A stretch of DNA of 64,000 nt from Dichetophora obliterata. Lineage: Eukaryota > Arthropoda > Insecta > Diptera > Sciomyzidae. Below, one piece after another: positions 45,654 through 55,319 of this stretch. The position numbers and the translations under genes are program-made. The notes below the pieces were generated by a model. The model was not told the DNA's origin. It made no database searches and saw only the letters and a program-made list of their open reading frames with translations. The stretch spans positions 56,616,830 through 56,680,829 of the forward strand of contig OY986437.1 in NCBI GenBank assembly GCA_963920525.1, read 5' to 3'. Numbering within the stretch: position 1 is the first letter of the stretch; each line of letters opens with the position of its first letter.

Positions 45654-48600
45654 AGCAATATTCAGAAAAATTCAATTTTTGCCCATTTTTTTATGCCTGA
45701 AATTTTTTTTTAATAACAAGAAATAGGAAAAACAAATATTATTCTCGAAGTCAACGTTATTGTTAACATATCCTTATTTAAAAAATTTTGAAATTCGATT
45801 ACGATTTTATTCCTCTTAGCTTGCCGTTTCGTTCCATTGTGCATCGTTTCTTTTATAGAAAATCTTTTTGAAGTGTTTGAAATCTTTTAAAATTTAAGTT
45901 ATTTTTGTAAGTGCCTTTGTGATGATCCAAATTAATCTACATCTACTTTTCAACGATTTCATAGTGAGAGCAAGTTTTTTAATAGGCAAATAATTATAAA
46001 AAGTATCATTTTTTTACTTTTACCCATATTTTATGACAAAAATTTCAATTTAACTCTTCAGAGCAAATAAAGCCGTATTTTTCTATAACTTTTCTTTCAG
46101 CAAAAATGGTTTTTGCAACATTTTCTTTCAGAAAAACAGCACGGTTACCTACTCAATTGCAAAAAGCTCCTTAACAAAACACAACACAGGCCTTGTCACA
46201 TTCCACAAACTGTTATGCATTACAACTACATCAACGACAAAATTTAACCAGCGGGTTCTTACTTCCTACTCTCATCTCTTCTCTTACAAACATTTTATTC
46301 ACCAGTTTCTCTTACTTCAATCGATCAAATAATTCAAAATAAAATATATTAATTCTTCAGTAAAGCTGTTTACACATTGCATTTAATCATAGAAATATGG
46401 TAAATGTAAAATATACAAACACTCAATATTTTTACATGCATACATGTGCAAATTCTGATTTTATGTAGCTTTTTGCATTTATAAAAGAAACTTAAAAAAT
46501 CGTTGATCCCTTTATAATATGTATTTTTTTTAGTGCACTTATAATTGTATGCATCTAATCTCAAATAAAAAATCATTGAGCTGAATGCAGTTGAATAGCC
46601 TCTTTTGTAGGTACTTGATATCTCGCTAGTAGCCACTTCAATAATAAATAAATATTTAGGTCGAGATAACCAATCTAATAAAATATCATATTATACATTT
46701 ATAAGCTCGTAAAATTTCTTTTTGAAAAATGCAATAAATGTTTATATAAAATAGTTCACTTATAGAGAAACCATGAGATAGTTCAAGAAATGAACAGTGT
46801 GTATTTATAGGAAATGAAAAGCTACTTGTGCTTCAGTGAGCATCTAAAAAATACTTTTATAATTTATGAATGAAAGAGAATACTTCAAAGACATACCAAT
46901 AAAATTACGAGCAAAATATTTGTTAAGTTTAGCTCTAGCTAAGCCATGAGTGCATCATATGCCTTTGAATCACTTTTATTCACTTAGCTGAAAGTTGTAA
47001 TATTTGTGGAGAAAAAACATAAAGTTATTCTAATGTCTTTTTTTACACACACAATATAACATCTGTTGCTAGATATTCACATTCAACCGAGAGCCAGCAC
47101 AAAGTTGTAATTTATGCAATTCTATAACATACGAGTATTCACAAAAGTTTCAAATATATTTCATTATTCCCTCTTTAGCCAAATTAGTTAAACCAAGCAA
47201 AACTTAGGCAGCAAAAATAATTATTTATCTTCTACGTAGTAGTCGCTGGCTGGCGGTTGCCATCATGAAACAATTTAATGTTCATTAAAATTTGTTTGCT
47301 GCAACTAAAACTGTAAACTGCAAAGTTAAGTTTTATGCATTTTGTTATTAACTTTGCACGACTTCCACTTCCGTTTCCGCTGCAATACAAACAAACATGC
47401 ACCATACTACTCCACGCAAGATGCATTAATTATGTGTAACGATGCTTGTGTGTGTGTGTGTGTGTTCATTATATTGGTGTATGTATGTATGGCTTAGTGA
47501 ATAATCACACTTACGCCTGCAAGTGGAGTTGTAAACAACATGAACAACAACAACATCAAAAATGTAAGCAAAATAATTTTAACGGCTTACTTGTTGTCGT
47601 TCTTGCAACGTTCGGCTGTTGTTTATCAACAAATATCAAGTGCATTAATAACGTCAGGGTCTTGCAGATACACACACACACACACACACACATACACATT
47701 CCCATCTAGAGCTTCGAAGTACTACTCAGAGCTACCTTCTTCCAACTTGAGTGGAAATTAACTTTTTGTCAGCAAGTTATGAGAGTTAATTTTGCGTGAT
47801 ATGTATTAAAAGTGAACTAACTGAACCCATAAGAAATACGAACGAATAGTAGAATGAAGCAAAATACCTGGAAGAAGAAAATGAAGAAATTTTCAGAATA
47901 GCAATTTACACGTTTTGTTGCGCATTTGAGCGCCCTCTTTAAAGCTTTTCACGCACAAGTATAGCTTTTGACTTAAATGCACTGTAACAGCGCAAAAAAA
48001 TTAGTCGACGCTGAATTTGCGGTTGGCATAATTATGCAGGTAAAAAAGACTTGGCTAAAAGGCGCGTCAAGGCACACACACACACACGTGGCAGCGTTGA
48101 AGTGAAAAAGACGAAACATCTTGAATTAAGAGTGCGGTACCTTCAGAATTGCAAAGCTAATTTTGTTAGCTTAGTTTTTTTTTTTTTTTTTCTCGTGAAG
48201 ATGCATGCAATTAAGTGAAGAGAACACTAAATAAAAGTTGAAAAGGTGCTGAATAGACTTCTTAGCAGCATTATTTGCTTCAATCCACTCTAACTGATTC
48301 AAGTGAAAAAAAAAACAATTCTTAAGGAATTTCTTTGCCATGAGAGCTCTATTTATTGAGATTTTATTAAATAACCATAACTCAAATAACTTTTCTTTGA
48401 GAAACTTAAGTAGCAGAAAGCAAAACAAAAGAGCAAATGCTTTGTATTTGTTTTCAATGCAGCTAATGTTTCGAAAAGGAAAAATTTATTATATTCAAGT
48501 TTTTTACTTGACTTTATATAATCTAACCTAACTAAACTATACATACATATATTCAATTCTGTAAGAATTAATGTGCAGCCTTTTGTTTATATCTTCCAAA

Positions 48601-48707
48601 CATTTTCATAGGCCACTTTATATTGTTAGTTGTTAGATGTTAGAAACAAAAAAATTAACCCCATGCTTACCAAGGATTCTAACTATATAATTCAGGTCTG
48701 TTCAGAC
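45654..48707. other. Long unique-looking stretch, no gene seen
   Basis: About 3 kb with no element ends and no protein similarity. Microsatellites lie at 47448-47465 (TG)n, 47671-47692 (CA)n and 48075-48087 (CA)n, with a CAACAACAACAA run near 47543. A T-run of about 17 bases lies near 48175. Frames of 60-96 codons on both strands show no motif and simple composition. It may be single-copy intergenic or intronic DNA. Confidence 0.5.
47448..47692. repeat. (TG)n and (CA)n microsatellites
   Basis: A TG run at 47448-47465 and a CA run at about 47671-47692 lie 200 bases apart in opposite sense and could pair as a weak hairpin. Confidence 0.8.
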
Positions 48708-48800
48708 CAGTGGCGGATCCAGAAAGAAATTTTTGGGGGTAAAATTTCTGAAAATTTCGTTTACATTTTTTTTAAATACTTTTTATATTCACACTAGAGC
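48708..48800 (+). mobile_element. Possible left end of a hAT-like element
   Basis: CAGTGGCGGATCCAGAAAG at 48708 followed by TTTTTGGGGGT has the form of a common insect hAT MITE terminus. The matching right end (a CTGGATCCGCCACTG form) was not found in the window, so the element is truncated or the call is wrong. Confidence 0.4.
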
Positions 48801-49119
48801 CCTGCGTAGGTGCACTTAAAACCGGCTTCAAAACATTTGTTCATTTCACACTACACTGCACTGTCTTGCTTGCTGCAAAGAAATCATGTGTGTGATTGCA
48901 GCGAAGACGAACAAAACATGATAGAGCAATAAAAACAGATCATAGATATTGTTGATCTAAGATATCGTTATCAGAGAGCTCACTGCAGTCAATTCAACGA
49001 AAGCTTGCTCTTTGGCAATAGATGAATATCAGAGAACGAATACGGTGCTGGCGCGAACACTGGGTAAAAATGGGTCACGCATAATTATTTAACAGTGTTA
49101 TGAGGTTGCTGGTTTCGAA

Positions 49120-50400
49120 TCTGAAGTCAGAATTTTAAAAATAAAAATGGGGAATAGGGTTGCCACCTTATTTTATGGGTTGTCGCTGAATCCGAATCCG
49201 TTGTCAGAATTTAAAAATTATGTAATTTTAAAGTGTTTTCTAAAAGTCCTTGTTACTTATTATGTTGATTTTATATGATTTAAATACAAATTCTAAATGT
49301 TTGATAGTTTAAATCATACTTGATTTTAAATACAAATTCTAGTTGCTTGATAGTTTAAAATCGTTTATTGAGCTTAAGGTCAAAGTTAAAACAATTTATT
49401 GTACTAACGAATCTTTCCAAAGAAACAACAACAACAACAAAGTTTTTATTCAATATGAAAAGGAAAAAAATCACTAGCTGATTTTATTGCAATTTCGGCC
49501 GTGCTAAAGGCTTCATCGGAAATCTTTGTGATGCCCGTGCAAGTGCGCACTAGCGCACTGCACCAAAGAGGCGATGAGATTTGAAGTGTCAATTTGTTGA
49601 TACTTACATTTGTTGATACAAATCTTATGGTTATATTATTATGGTTATATTATTATATGGAGTCCAACAGTCTGCTGGAAGTCTTCCACAAACAAAGCAT
49701 GGTTACTGAAGTTGTTTTAGAATTTTGCTGATATATTTTCAGCTGTTTCTGTTTGGTCGTGCTCCACCATTTTTTTATAATAGGGTTGCCACCTAATATT
49801 ATGGATTTTTAAAAGTTTTAAAAATCATTTAAGAGTTTTAAGGACTCGCTTATTTAGAATCTGAAGTCAGAATTATAATATTAAAAATGGTGGATGGGGT
49901 TGCCAACTTAATTTTTTTATTTTTACGAATTCGGGGCTGAAGCGAACTGCAAGGTAAAAATGGGTCGCTGAATCCGAATCCGTTGTCAGAATTTCAAAAT
50001 TATAAAATTTTTAAATAATAGGGCTGCCTCCTAAGAATATGTATTTTTAAGAGTTTTAGACATCATTCATCAGTTTTAGGGGGTCGCTGATTTTGAATCT
50101 GAAGTCAGAATTTTAAAATTCAAGATGGTGGATAAGGTTGCCACCTTAATGAATTCGGGGCTGCCAAAAAAAATGGTATTCCAAAAATATGTCGCTGAAT
50201 CCGAATCCGTGGTCAGAATTTCAAAATTATAAAATTTTGAAATAATAGGGTTGCCTATTTTGTTAAATTATGTTTAAAACTTTTAAAAGTACATATTAGG
50301 TGGCAGCCCTATTATAAAACAATTAAATTTTTTTTTATTCTGACAACGGATTCGGATTTAGCGACCCATTTTTACCTGATGTTTGCACCAGCATCGCATT
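49120..50400 (+). repeat. Tandem-like array of ~230-bp units
   Basis: The phrase TAGGGTTGCCACCTAA and variants recur at 49154, 49781, 50019 and 50246. GGGTCGCTGAATCCGAATCCG with GTCAGAATT recurs near 49170, 49958 and 50192, and appears inverted near 50340. GAATCTGAAGTCAGAATT recurs near 49117, 49858 and 50094. The last three units have spacings of 238 and 227 bases. A different repeat (49295-49532) and unique sequence interrupt the first part. Each unit alternates a GTTGCC-type segment and a TCGCTGA-type segment. Origin unknown. It could be internal repeats of a large DNA transposon whose left end is at 48708. Confidence 0.75.
49295..49532 (-). mobile_element. Repeat element copy 2 (family of 39487-39746)
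   Basis: The segment 49295-49377 is the reverse complement of 39747-39825, including CAAATTCTAGTTG and TAAAATCGTTTATTGAGCTTAAGG. It leads into GGTCAAAGTTAAAACAATT and CGAATCTTTCCAAAGAAACAACAACAAC, then ATTGCAATTTCGGCCG and GGCTTCATCGGAAATCTTTGTG. Homology ends there. No coding capacity. Confidence 0.8.
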
Positions 50401-50479
50401 TGTAAAAGTAAAAAAAATGTTTACCCACCCCATTTTTACTTGAAGTTGGTGTAAAAAAATGTCTGGTAAGGCGCTGACG

Positions 50480-51060
50480 ACCGCTGATTAAAATTTTCAA
50501 AATGATCCAAATGCTCTATTGCCATATATTGCTTTTTATTCTAATCCAACCAACCCTTAATGATTCAATTTCATTGCTTGTGGTGTCGACGAACAAAAAC
50601 ACGTCGTGCATGGATTGCCGAGAGAGAAAGTGTGTATTGCTTGTCTTTGTAGGCTTTCGTTTGGTGTTGAGCAAACTCTCAAATGTTATTAGATGACAGT
50701 CAACTGTGCGCAATGCCATAAATCACAGTGTGTACGTTCAAATAGATGCACCATCGCAGGTCTTTATTTCACACAAGCAACTTTTCCAAATCTTTTAATT
50801 AAGGCTTTGTTTTTTTATCATCGTTGCTGTTTAACATCGTTGCTGTATCAATCACAAGAGAGAGTAGCGTGCGCATTGTGTTGCATTGTTGTTGTTACTG
50901 CTATTTTTTGAAGCGAAGCTTTTTACGCCTCGTTTTGTGATTTGCTTGAGTGAAATCTGAAAAACGACACTTTTTTCCATACACCATTTTCTTAGAATTG
51001 GTTGTTTTCTTACTTGCGTCTCTAACAACAAGAGAATATAAAATTAAAAATATTTCTTTG
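50480..51060. other. Gene-free stretch
   Basis: Two overlapping opposite frames of about 65 codons exist near 50502-50719 but neither has a motif. The sequence is less AT-rich than average. I call nothing here. Confidence 0.4.
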
Positions 51061-51127
51061 CAAGCGTGAATATCGAACTCGCGCCTTCCGATCGAGAGAT
51101 CGACACACTAACCACTACTCTAAACCA
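51061..51127 (-). ncRNA. tRNA-like relic, possibly SINE head
   Basis: On the minus strand TAGTGGTTAGTGTG resembles a pol III A box and, about 40 bases on, CGCGAGTTCGATATTC resembles a B box with one extra base. A GATC-TCTC-GATC hairpin lies where an anticodon arm would be. The acceptor stem does not pair (GGTTTAG against GCTTG), so this is not a working tRNA. A tRNA-derived SINE is possible. Confidence 0.35.
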
Positions 51128-51259
51128 ACCATTTCTAATATGGTGTGATTCATTCAATATTAACTGAAGCTATGTAGATGACAGAAATTTATTAAAAGGA
51201 TTGTTCATTAGCTGCCCTACATATTCTATTGTGAATGTGTGAAGCTATAATGCAGCAGA

Positions 51260-52132
51260 CAAGGTTGCTAGTAATGCGGGAAAAATCCAATTCGTGGTAA
51301 TTTTTAATTGGTCTGGGGAATTTTTTTTTGTTTGGAAATTCCCATGGTATTTTTTAATCCAGCGTGGTATTTTTTAATCCAGCGTGGTATTTTTTAATTG
51401 GCGTGGGAATTTGGCGTGATATTTTTTAATTGCATGGGAATTCGGGAATCTTCTTCTTAAACATTCTTTTTCACTTTTATTAAAATTTAATAATGGTATT
51501 GGATGAACGACGTAAGCGTAAAGCTATAAGTTTACGCTGTACATTTCCTCAAACCTACCTTTAAGAAAAACGATTAAATTACTTATTTGTTTTAATAACA
51601 AGTTTCCATGACAAAATTGCATGAAAACTTAGTGGACATTTTTTGACATATAGCAATACTATCCTGATTATTATTATTTTGCAAGCGTAAAGTTTACAAT
51701 AATTATTTTAAAATGCCTAAAATAAGTGAAAAATAAAATTATTAAAAAAACAATAATAAAAAATATCTGCAAGTTTGCTTATCGAATCCATTGGTTTTCA
51801 ATTATCTTTTAAAATGAAAATTAAATCATATACGCACTATACGCTCTGCTTATTACGTTATGTTATGTTATGTTATGTAATTTTTTTTTTTAATTTTTTA
51901 TGTATATTTTAATTCGTATGGGATTTTTTGTGGGATTTTTGAATGCATATGGGATTTTTGGTGGTATTTTCATGGTAATTTTTAATGGTCATGGTATTTT
52001 TTTATTGTTTATTTGCGGTGGGAGTTTTTTGTTTACCTTTACCATGGGAATTTTGTTGGTATTTAATTTATGTTACTATGGGAAAAAGGTAATTTTCGTG
52101 GGAATTTTTCCGAATTTTGACTGGCAACCTTG
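51260..52132. mobile_element. hAT-like element with perfect 8-bp TSD (873 bp)
   Basis: CAAGGTTGCTAG at 51260 is mirrored by CTGGCAACCTTG ending at 52132. GCAGCAGA is duplicated exactly at 51252-51259 and 52133-52140. The ends resemble those of the 14908 and 55155 elements (CAAGGTTGCCAAC). The interior is made largely of short repeats such as TGGTATTTTTTAATCCAGCG (two adjacent copies near 51346-51385) and TGGGATTTTT, plus TTATG repeats near 51855-51878. The 97-codon frame at 51900-52193 is produced by these repeats. Confidence 0.92.
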
Positions 52133-52140
52133 GCAGCAGA

Positions 52141-52645
52141 TCACAATTATCGATCAAATACTACGTTTCCATGGCGAGTTAAGTCGAGGTTGACTCGGGA
52201 TTAACTTACCATGAAAACGCGTGTTGAGTTGAATTTCGTCAAATCCACAAAACTCCACGATACTTCTTAGATTTAACTGAGTTGTATTGGATGCGTTCAG
52301 AATATGAAACAGTTGCTCAACTGTTGAGTGAGGTTTAATTGATTATTTGTTATTTTATTTTATTTCTGCCACTGCGCTGACATAAAATGTAATAAACCGT
52401 TCAGCAGGTACACAAAGTAGCGGAAACTAATACTGATCAAAAACTCAATATGTTTAGTAAATTTTGCACCTTCTTAACGCACACATTTATACTTAAAAAA
52501 AATGGCGAATAGAATGGCAAAAGTCCAACTCGACTCAATGTTGTGCACGGAAGCACTATCGAGCTAGAAACGCCATTATGTCAACTTGAAGAAAACCCAA
52601 CCTAGGATCAACTCGCCATGGAAACGTAGCAAAAAGCATTTTGCA
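52141..52645. other. Gene-free spacer
   Basis: Unique-looking sequence between two TIR elements. The phrases CCATGGCGAGTTAAGTCGAGGTTGACTC (52170) and GATCAACTCGCCATGGAAACGTAG (52611) are inverted relatives at its two ends, so a decayed ~450-bp palindromic element (CTACGTTTCCATGGCGAGTT) may fill this interval. Confidence 0.5.
52163..52629. mobile_element. Possible small TIR element with CTACGTTTCCATGGCGAGTT ends
   Basis: CTACGTTTCCATGGCGAGTT at 52163 is mirrored by AACTCGCCATGGAAACGTAG ending at 52629, a perfect 20-base match. AACTTACCATGAAAACGCG follows inside the left end. No frame and no clear TSD in the flanks (GATCAAATA / CAAAAAGCA). Confidence 0.7.
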
Positions 52646-52648
52646 TTA

Positions 52649-53657
52649 GGGGTCGTCCATAAACTACGTTACCAATTTAGGGGGAGAGGGGTTTTGAAAT
52701 GCACTACGATAAGTAACGGTAGGGGGGGGGAGGTGTTTAGATATTGTAACGTTACCAAAAATTAAAAAAATCGACGAAAAACCACTAATTAATAACACAA
52801 TCATTTCAAAAATTTTTAACCTTACATGTCTGTTTGATCGTCTAAATTGATGGTTAACTATTGTTTCAACGATTTCTTACACCATCTTTTCCCTCGACAC
52901 AGAAACCTTTTGGTATTCCTTCACCATCTCAGCACACGTCTGAAAAATTTGGGTCTTTGCTTTTGCGACAGGCCTTGACGTTAAGGCCTGAATGTTCTTG
53001 ATCAAAGGAGATACCGTATGACATGTACTGTCTTTCTCAGAAAGAAGAAATCGGTTCAAGGTCGTGTCCTACCTGCGGCTTGTATTTCGTTTTTAAAACT
53101 TCTATGAATTGCCATAAGTTTGTATTATATCGTTTACTATAAATCGGAATAAAAAATACTATTTAAATAAATCAATTTTCAGAAAGCATTTACACAAAAA
53201 CACTGAACTTGGTGCAGCTCGGATGCAGCCTTTAAGGGTACTCTGTCAAAGACCAGGTGAATTTCTTTACGTTAGAAATGAGGATTTACCTGAATGTGTC
53301 GACATAGAATCTGATGAAAAATTCTATTTTGATGAATCCTCAACAAAGCTACCAGCTTCTTCCATCCCAGTGATTGAGAGCATCGAATCTTGGATCGCAA
53401 ATGGAATAGCTTTTACAGATGATATTAATTATTGATTTTTTTCCAATTGTTCCTTTAATGTATCAAGTCATACTAGTCACTAATACTAGTGAAAATTGTC
53501 AGAGCTAGTCAAAATATATAATCATTCGAATGAATTAATTTCATATGTCACGTTACTTTATGGGGGGGAGGGGTTTTGAAAAGCACTACGAAAAGTAACG
53601 CAGGGGGAGGGGGGTAAAAAAACCGGAAAATCAGTAACGTAGTTTATGGACGACCCC
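52649..53657. mobile_element. PIF/Harbinger-like element with TTA target duplication
   Basis: GGGGTCGTCCATAAACTACG at 52649 is mirrored by CGTAGTTTATGGACGACCCC ending at 53657. TTA lies on both sides (52646-52648 and 53658-53660), the 3-bp duplication typical of PIF/Harbinger. Inside each end is a direct (not inverted) repeat like GGGGTTTTGAAA-GCACTACGA-AAGTAACG with G-runs. The 1.0-kb length is too short for an autonomous copy. Two short frames (53223-53435 plus, 52877-53059 minus) may be remnants of the parent gene. Confidence 0.88.
53223..53435 (+). pseudogene. Small frame inside the PIF/Harbinger-like element
   Basis: A 70-codon frame beginning MQPLRVLCQRPGEFLYV and ending TDDINY, acidic in its second half. 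It stays open upstream to about 53180, just after a TTTTCAG that could be a splice acceptor, so it may be the last exon of a deleted parent gene. I do not recognise the protein. Confidence 0.35.
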
Positions 53658-53660
53658 TTA

Positions 53661-55146
53661 GCTATCCAAACAACAAAAGTAGCAAGGTTCTATTGAATAG
53701 GTGGATTTTAATTGCGAATTCAGACATGAATGTTCACAGGCACTTAAGGCAAGGATGGTGGTCTAGCGCTCGAAAATTTAAGGTATTCTTAGGATTTTTT
53801 TAAAAAGTTAAAATATTGAACAACGATATTTAAACTTTTAAGGTGTATTGTAACTCTCATTCATCATAAAAAATATTTTATTTAATTTAAAAAATTTTGA
53901 TCTTGTTCAAAATGGCGGTCAATGAGACGCTCTCAATGAAAAGGGGGCATGGGTGGTGTTGTAGATTTCGACTGTTCTATTTATCTGATAAATAAAAACC
54001 TAGAATATTATTAATCACTATTAGTGCAGCTATGGCTGGCACTAGAAAAATAGATATGAAAAATTGACAGAATGACGCGCTTTTGAAAATTAAGTTCTTA
54101 AATAAGCTTGTTTTCTACCGGTTGTTAAGTGAAAAACATACGATGTTTTTTTAATAAAACTTTGATTCTAGTTCCACCGTTGTTATGAATAGTATTTTTA
54201 AATTTCAGATAATTCGCCTAAATAGTTTTTGTTTTTTCTAAAACACCATGCCGAAAAAAGTAGTTTTGAGATAAATGAGTGTAAAGAGAATGAATGTAGA
54301 TGAAACACTGTGGCTCGACACCTACTAAAACGGCTGGAGAAGTGAAAATACAATGTTCAGTTGCTTTTTCACAAGACGTAATGTAAAGTAACATAGAAAT
54401 CTAAAATCCACGGATCTATACGTCCCGTCACGTTGCGTTTATTATAACCACTTGTATGAGAAAGCATTGTTTCAAACTATAAGTGAAAGAACGCTCTGTT
54501 CAACTGACATTAGATCACATTACGTTATTTCTATTATAATTGGACATTAACTTCAGAAAGACTATACTTTTGAAATATAAAAAAAAAATTAGTTTCATAA
54601 AAATTCTAAGCCTTAACAATGCTGTTTTGATAAATATAATTTGCGAATGACAAGTGATCCAAATATTTGCACAAGATTAGGACAACTGTTGATGTAATAT
54701 TTGCTAGAAATATCGATGACATTACATCTATATAATATACGTTTGATATTTTAGATATTAAAACCTAATTATTTCATTAACATTTACAAAAATAATTCAA
54801 AATTAATGTAAAATAATAATGTAAGGTGATAAAATTTACTGGTGGGAAATTATTTTTTTAGTTAACATTAGGTATTTAAAAATTCAATTTAAAAATTTTT
54901 TTATTAAAAAAAAACCATTAAATTATGAAACATATAAAACTGCGAAAAAGCTGTTCGCTTCTCTCGTGTGTCCAGCAACGCATCTGTTTTTAATTACTCT
55001 CTCTTCGAACTCATAGCTTGAACAGAATGGGGCAATTTACATGTCAGTTAAATTGACTGAAGCATATCGCATTTTTGCTCTCTTTTACTCTCCCTAAGAT
55101 ATTTGACTAAACTACCGCTTGTACGTGATTTTTCTAACTGACGTCC
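53661..55146. other. AT-rich gene-free stretch
   Basis: No gene or element end seen. Composition is uniform, with scattered short open frames. Confidence 0.5.
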
Positions 55147-55319
55147 ATTGCAAGCAAGGTTGCCAACTCTGGGGGAATTCCCCCATTCGGGTGGAATTTT
55201 GACTCTATGGAGGAGTGGGGGAATGAGTAAATTTTTGGGGGGGAAATAATTTAATTTTACTTTTGTTTCTAAATTCATTTAAAAATCATAGCAAATTTAA
55301 AAATTTTCCGTATTAATAT

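Noticed and set aside
47446..47761. Two overlapping plus-strand frames of 73-87 codons
   Set aside because: They are created by TG/CA microsatellites and CAACAA runs, giving long His-Thr or Val-Cys strings. No family motif.
49120..50400. CRISPR-like direct repeat spacing
   Set aside because: Units are long, diverged and continuous rather than short repeats with unique spacers, and the genome is clearly eukaryotic.
51900..52193. 97-codon Gly/Phe-rich frame resembling a membrane protein
   Set aside because: Produced by GGGATTTTTGTGG-type repeats inside a non-coding TIR element, and it runs over the TSD.
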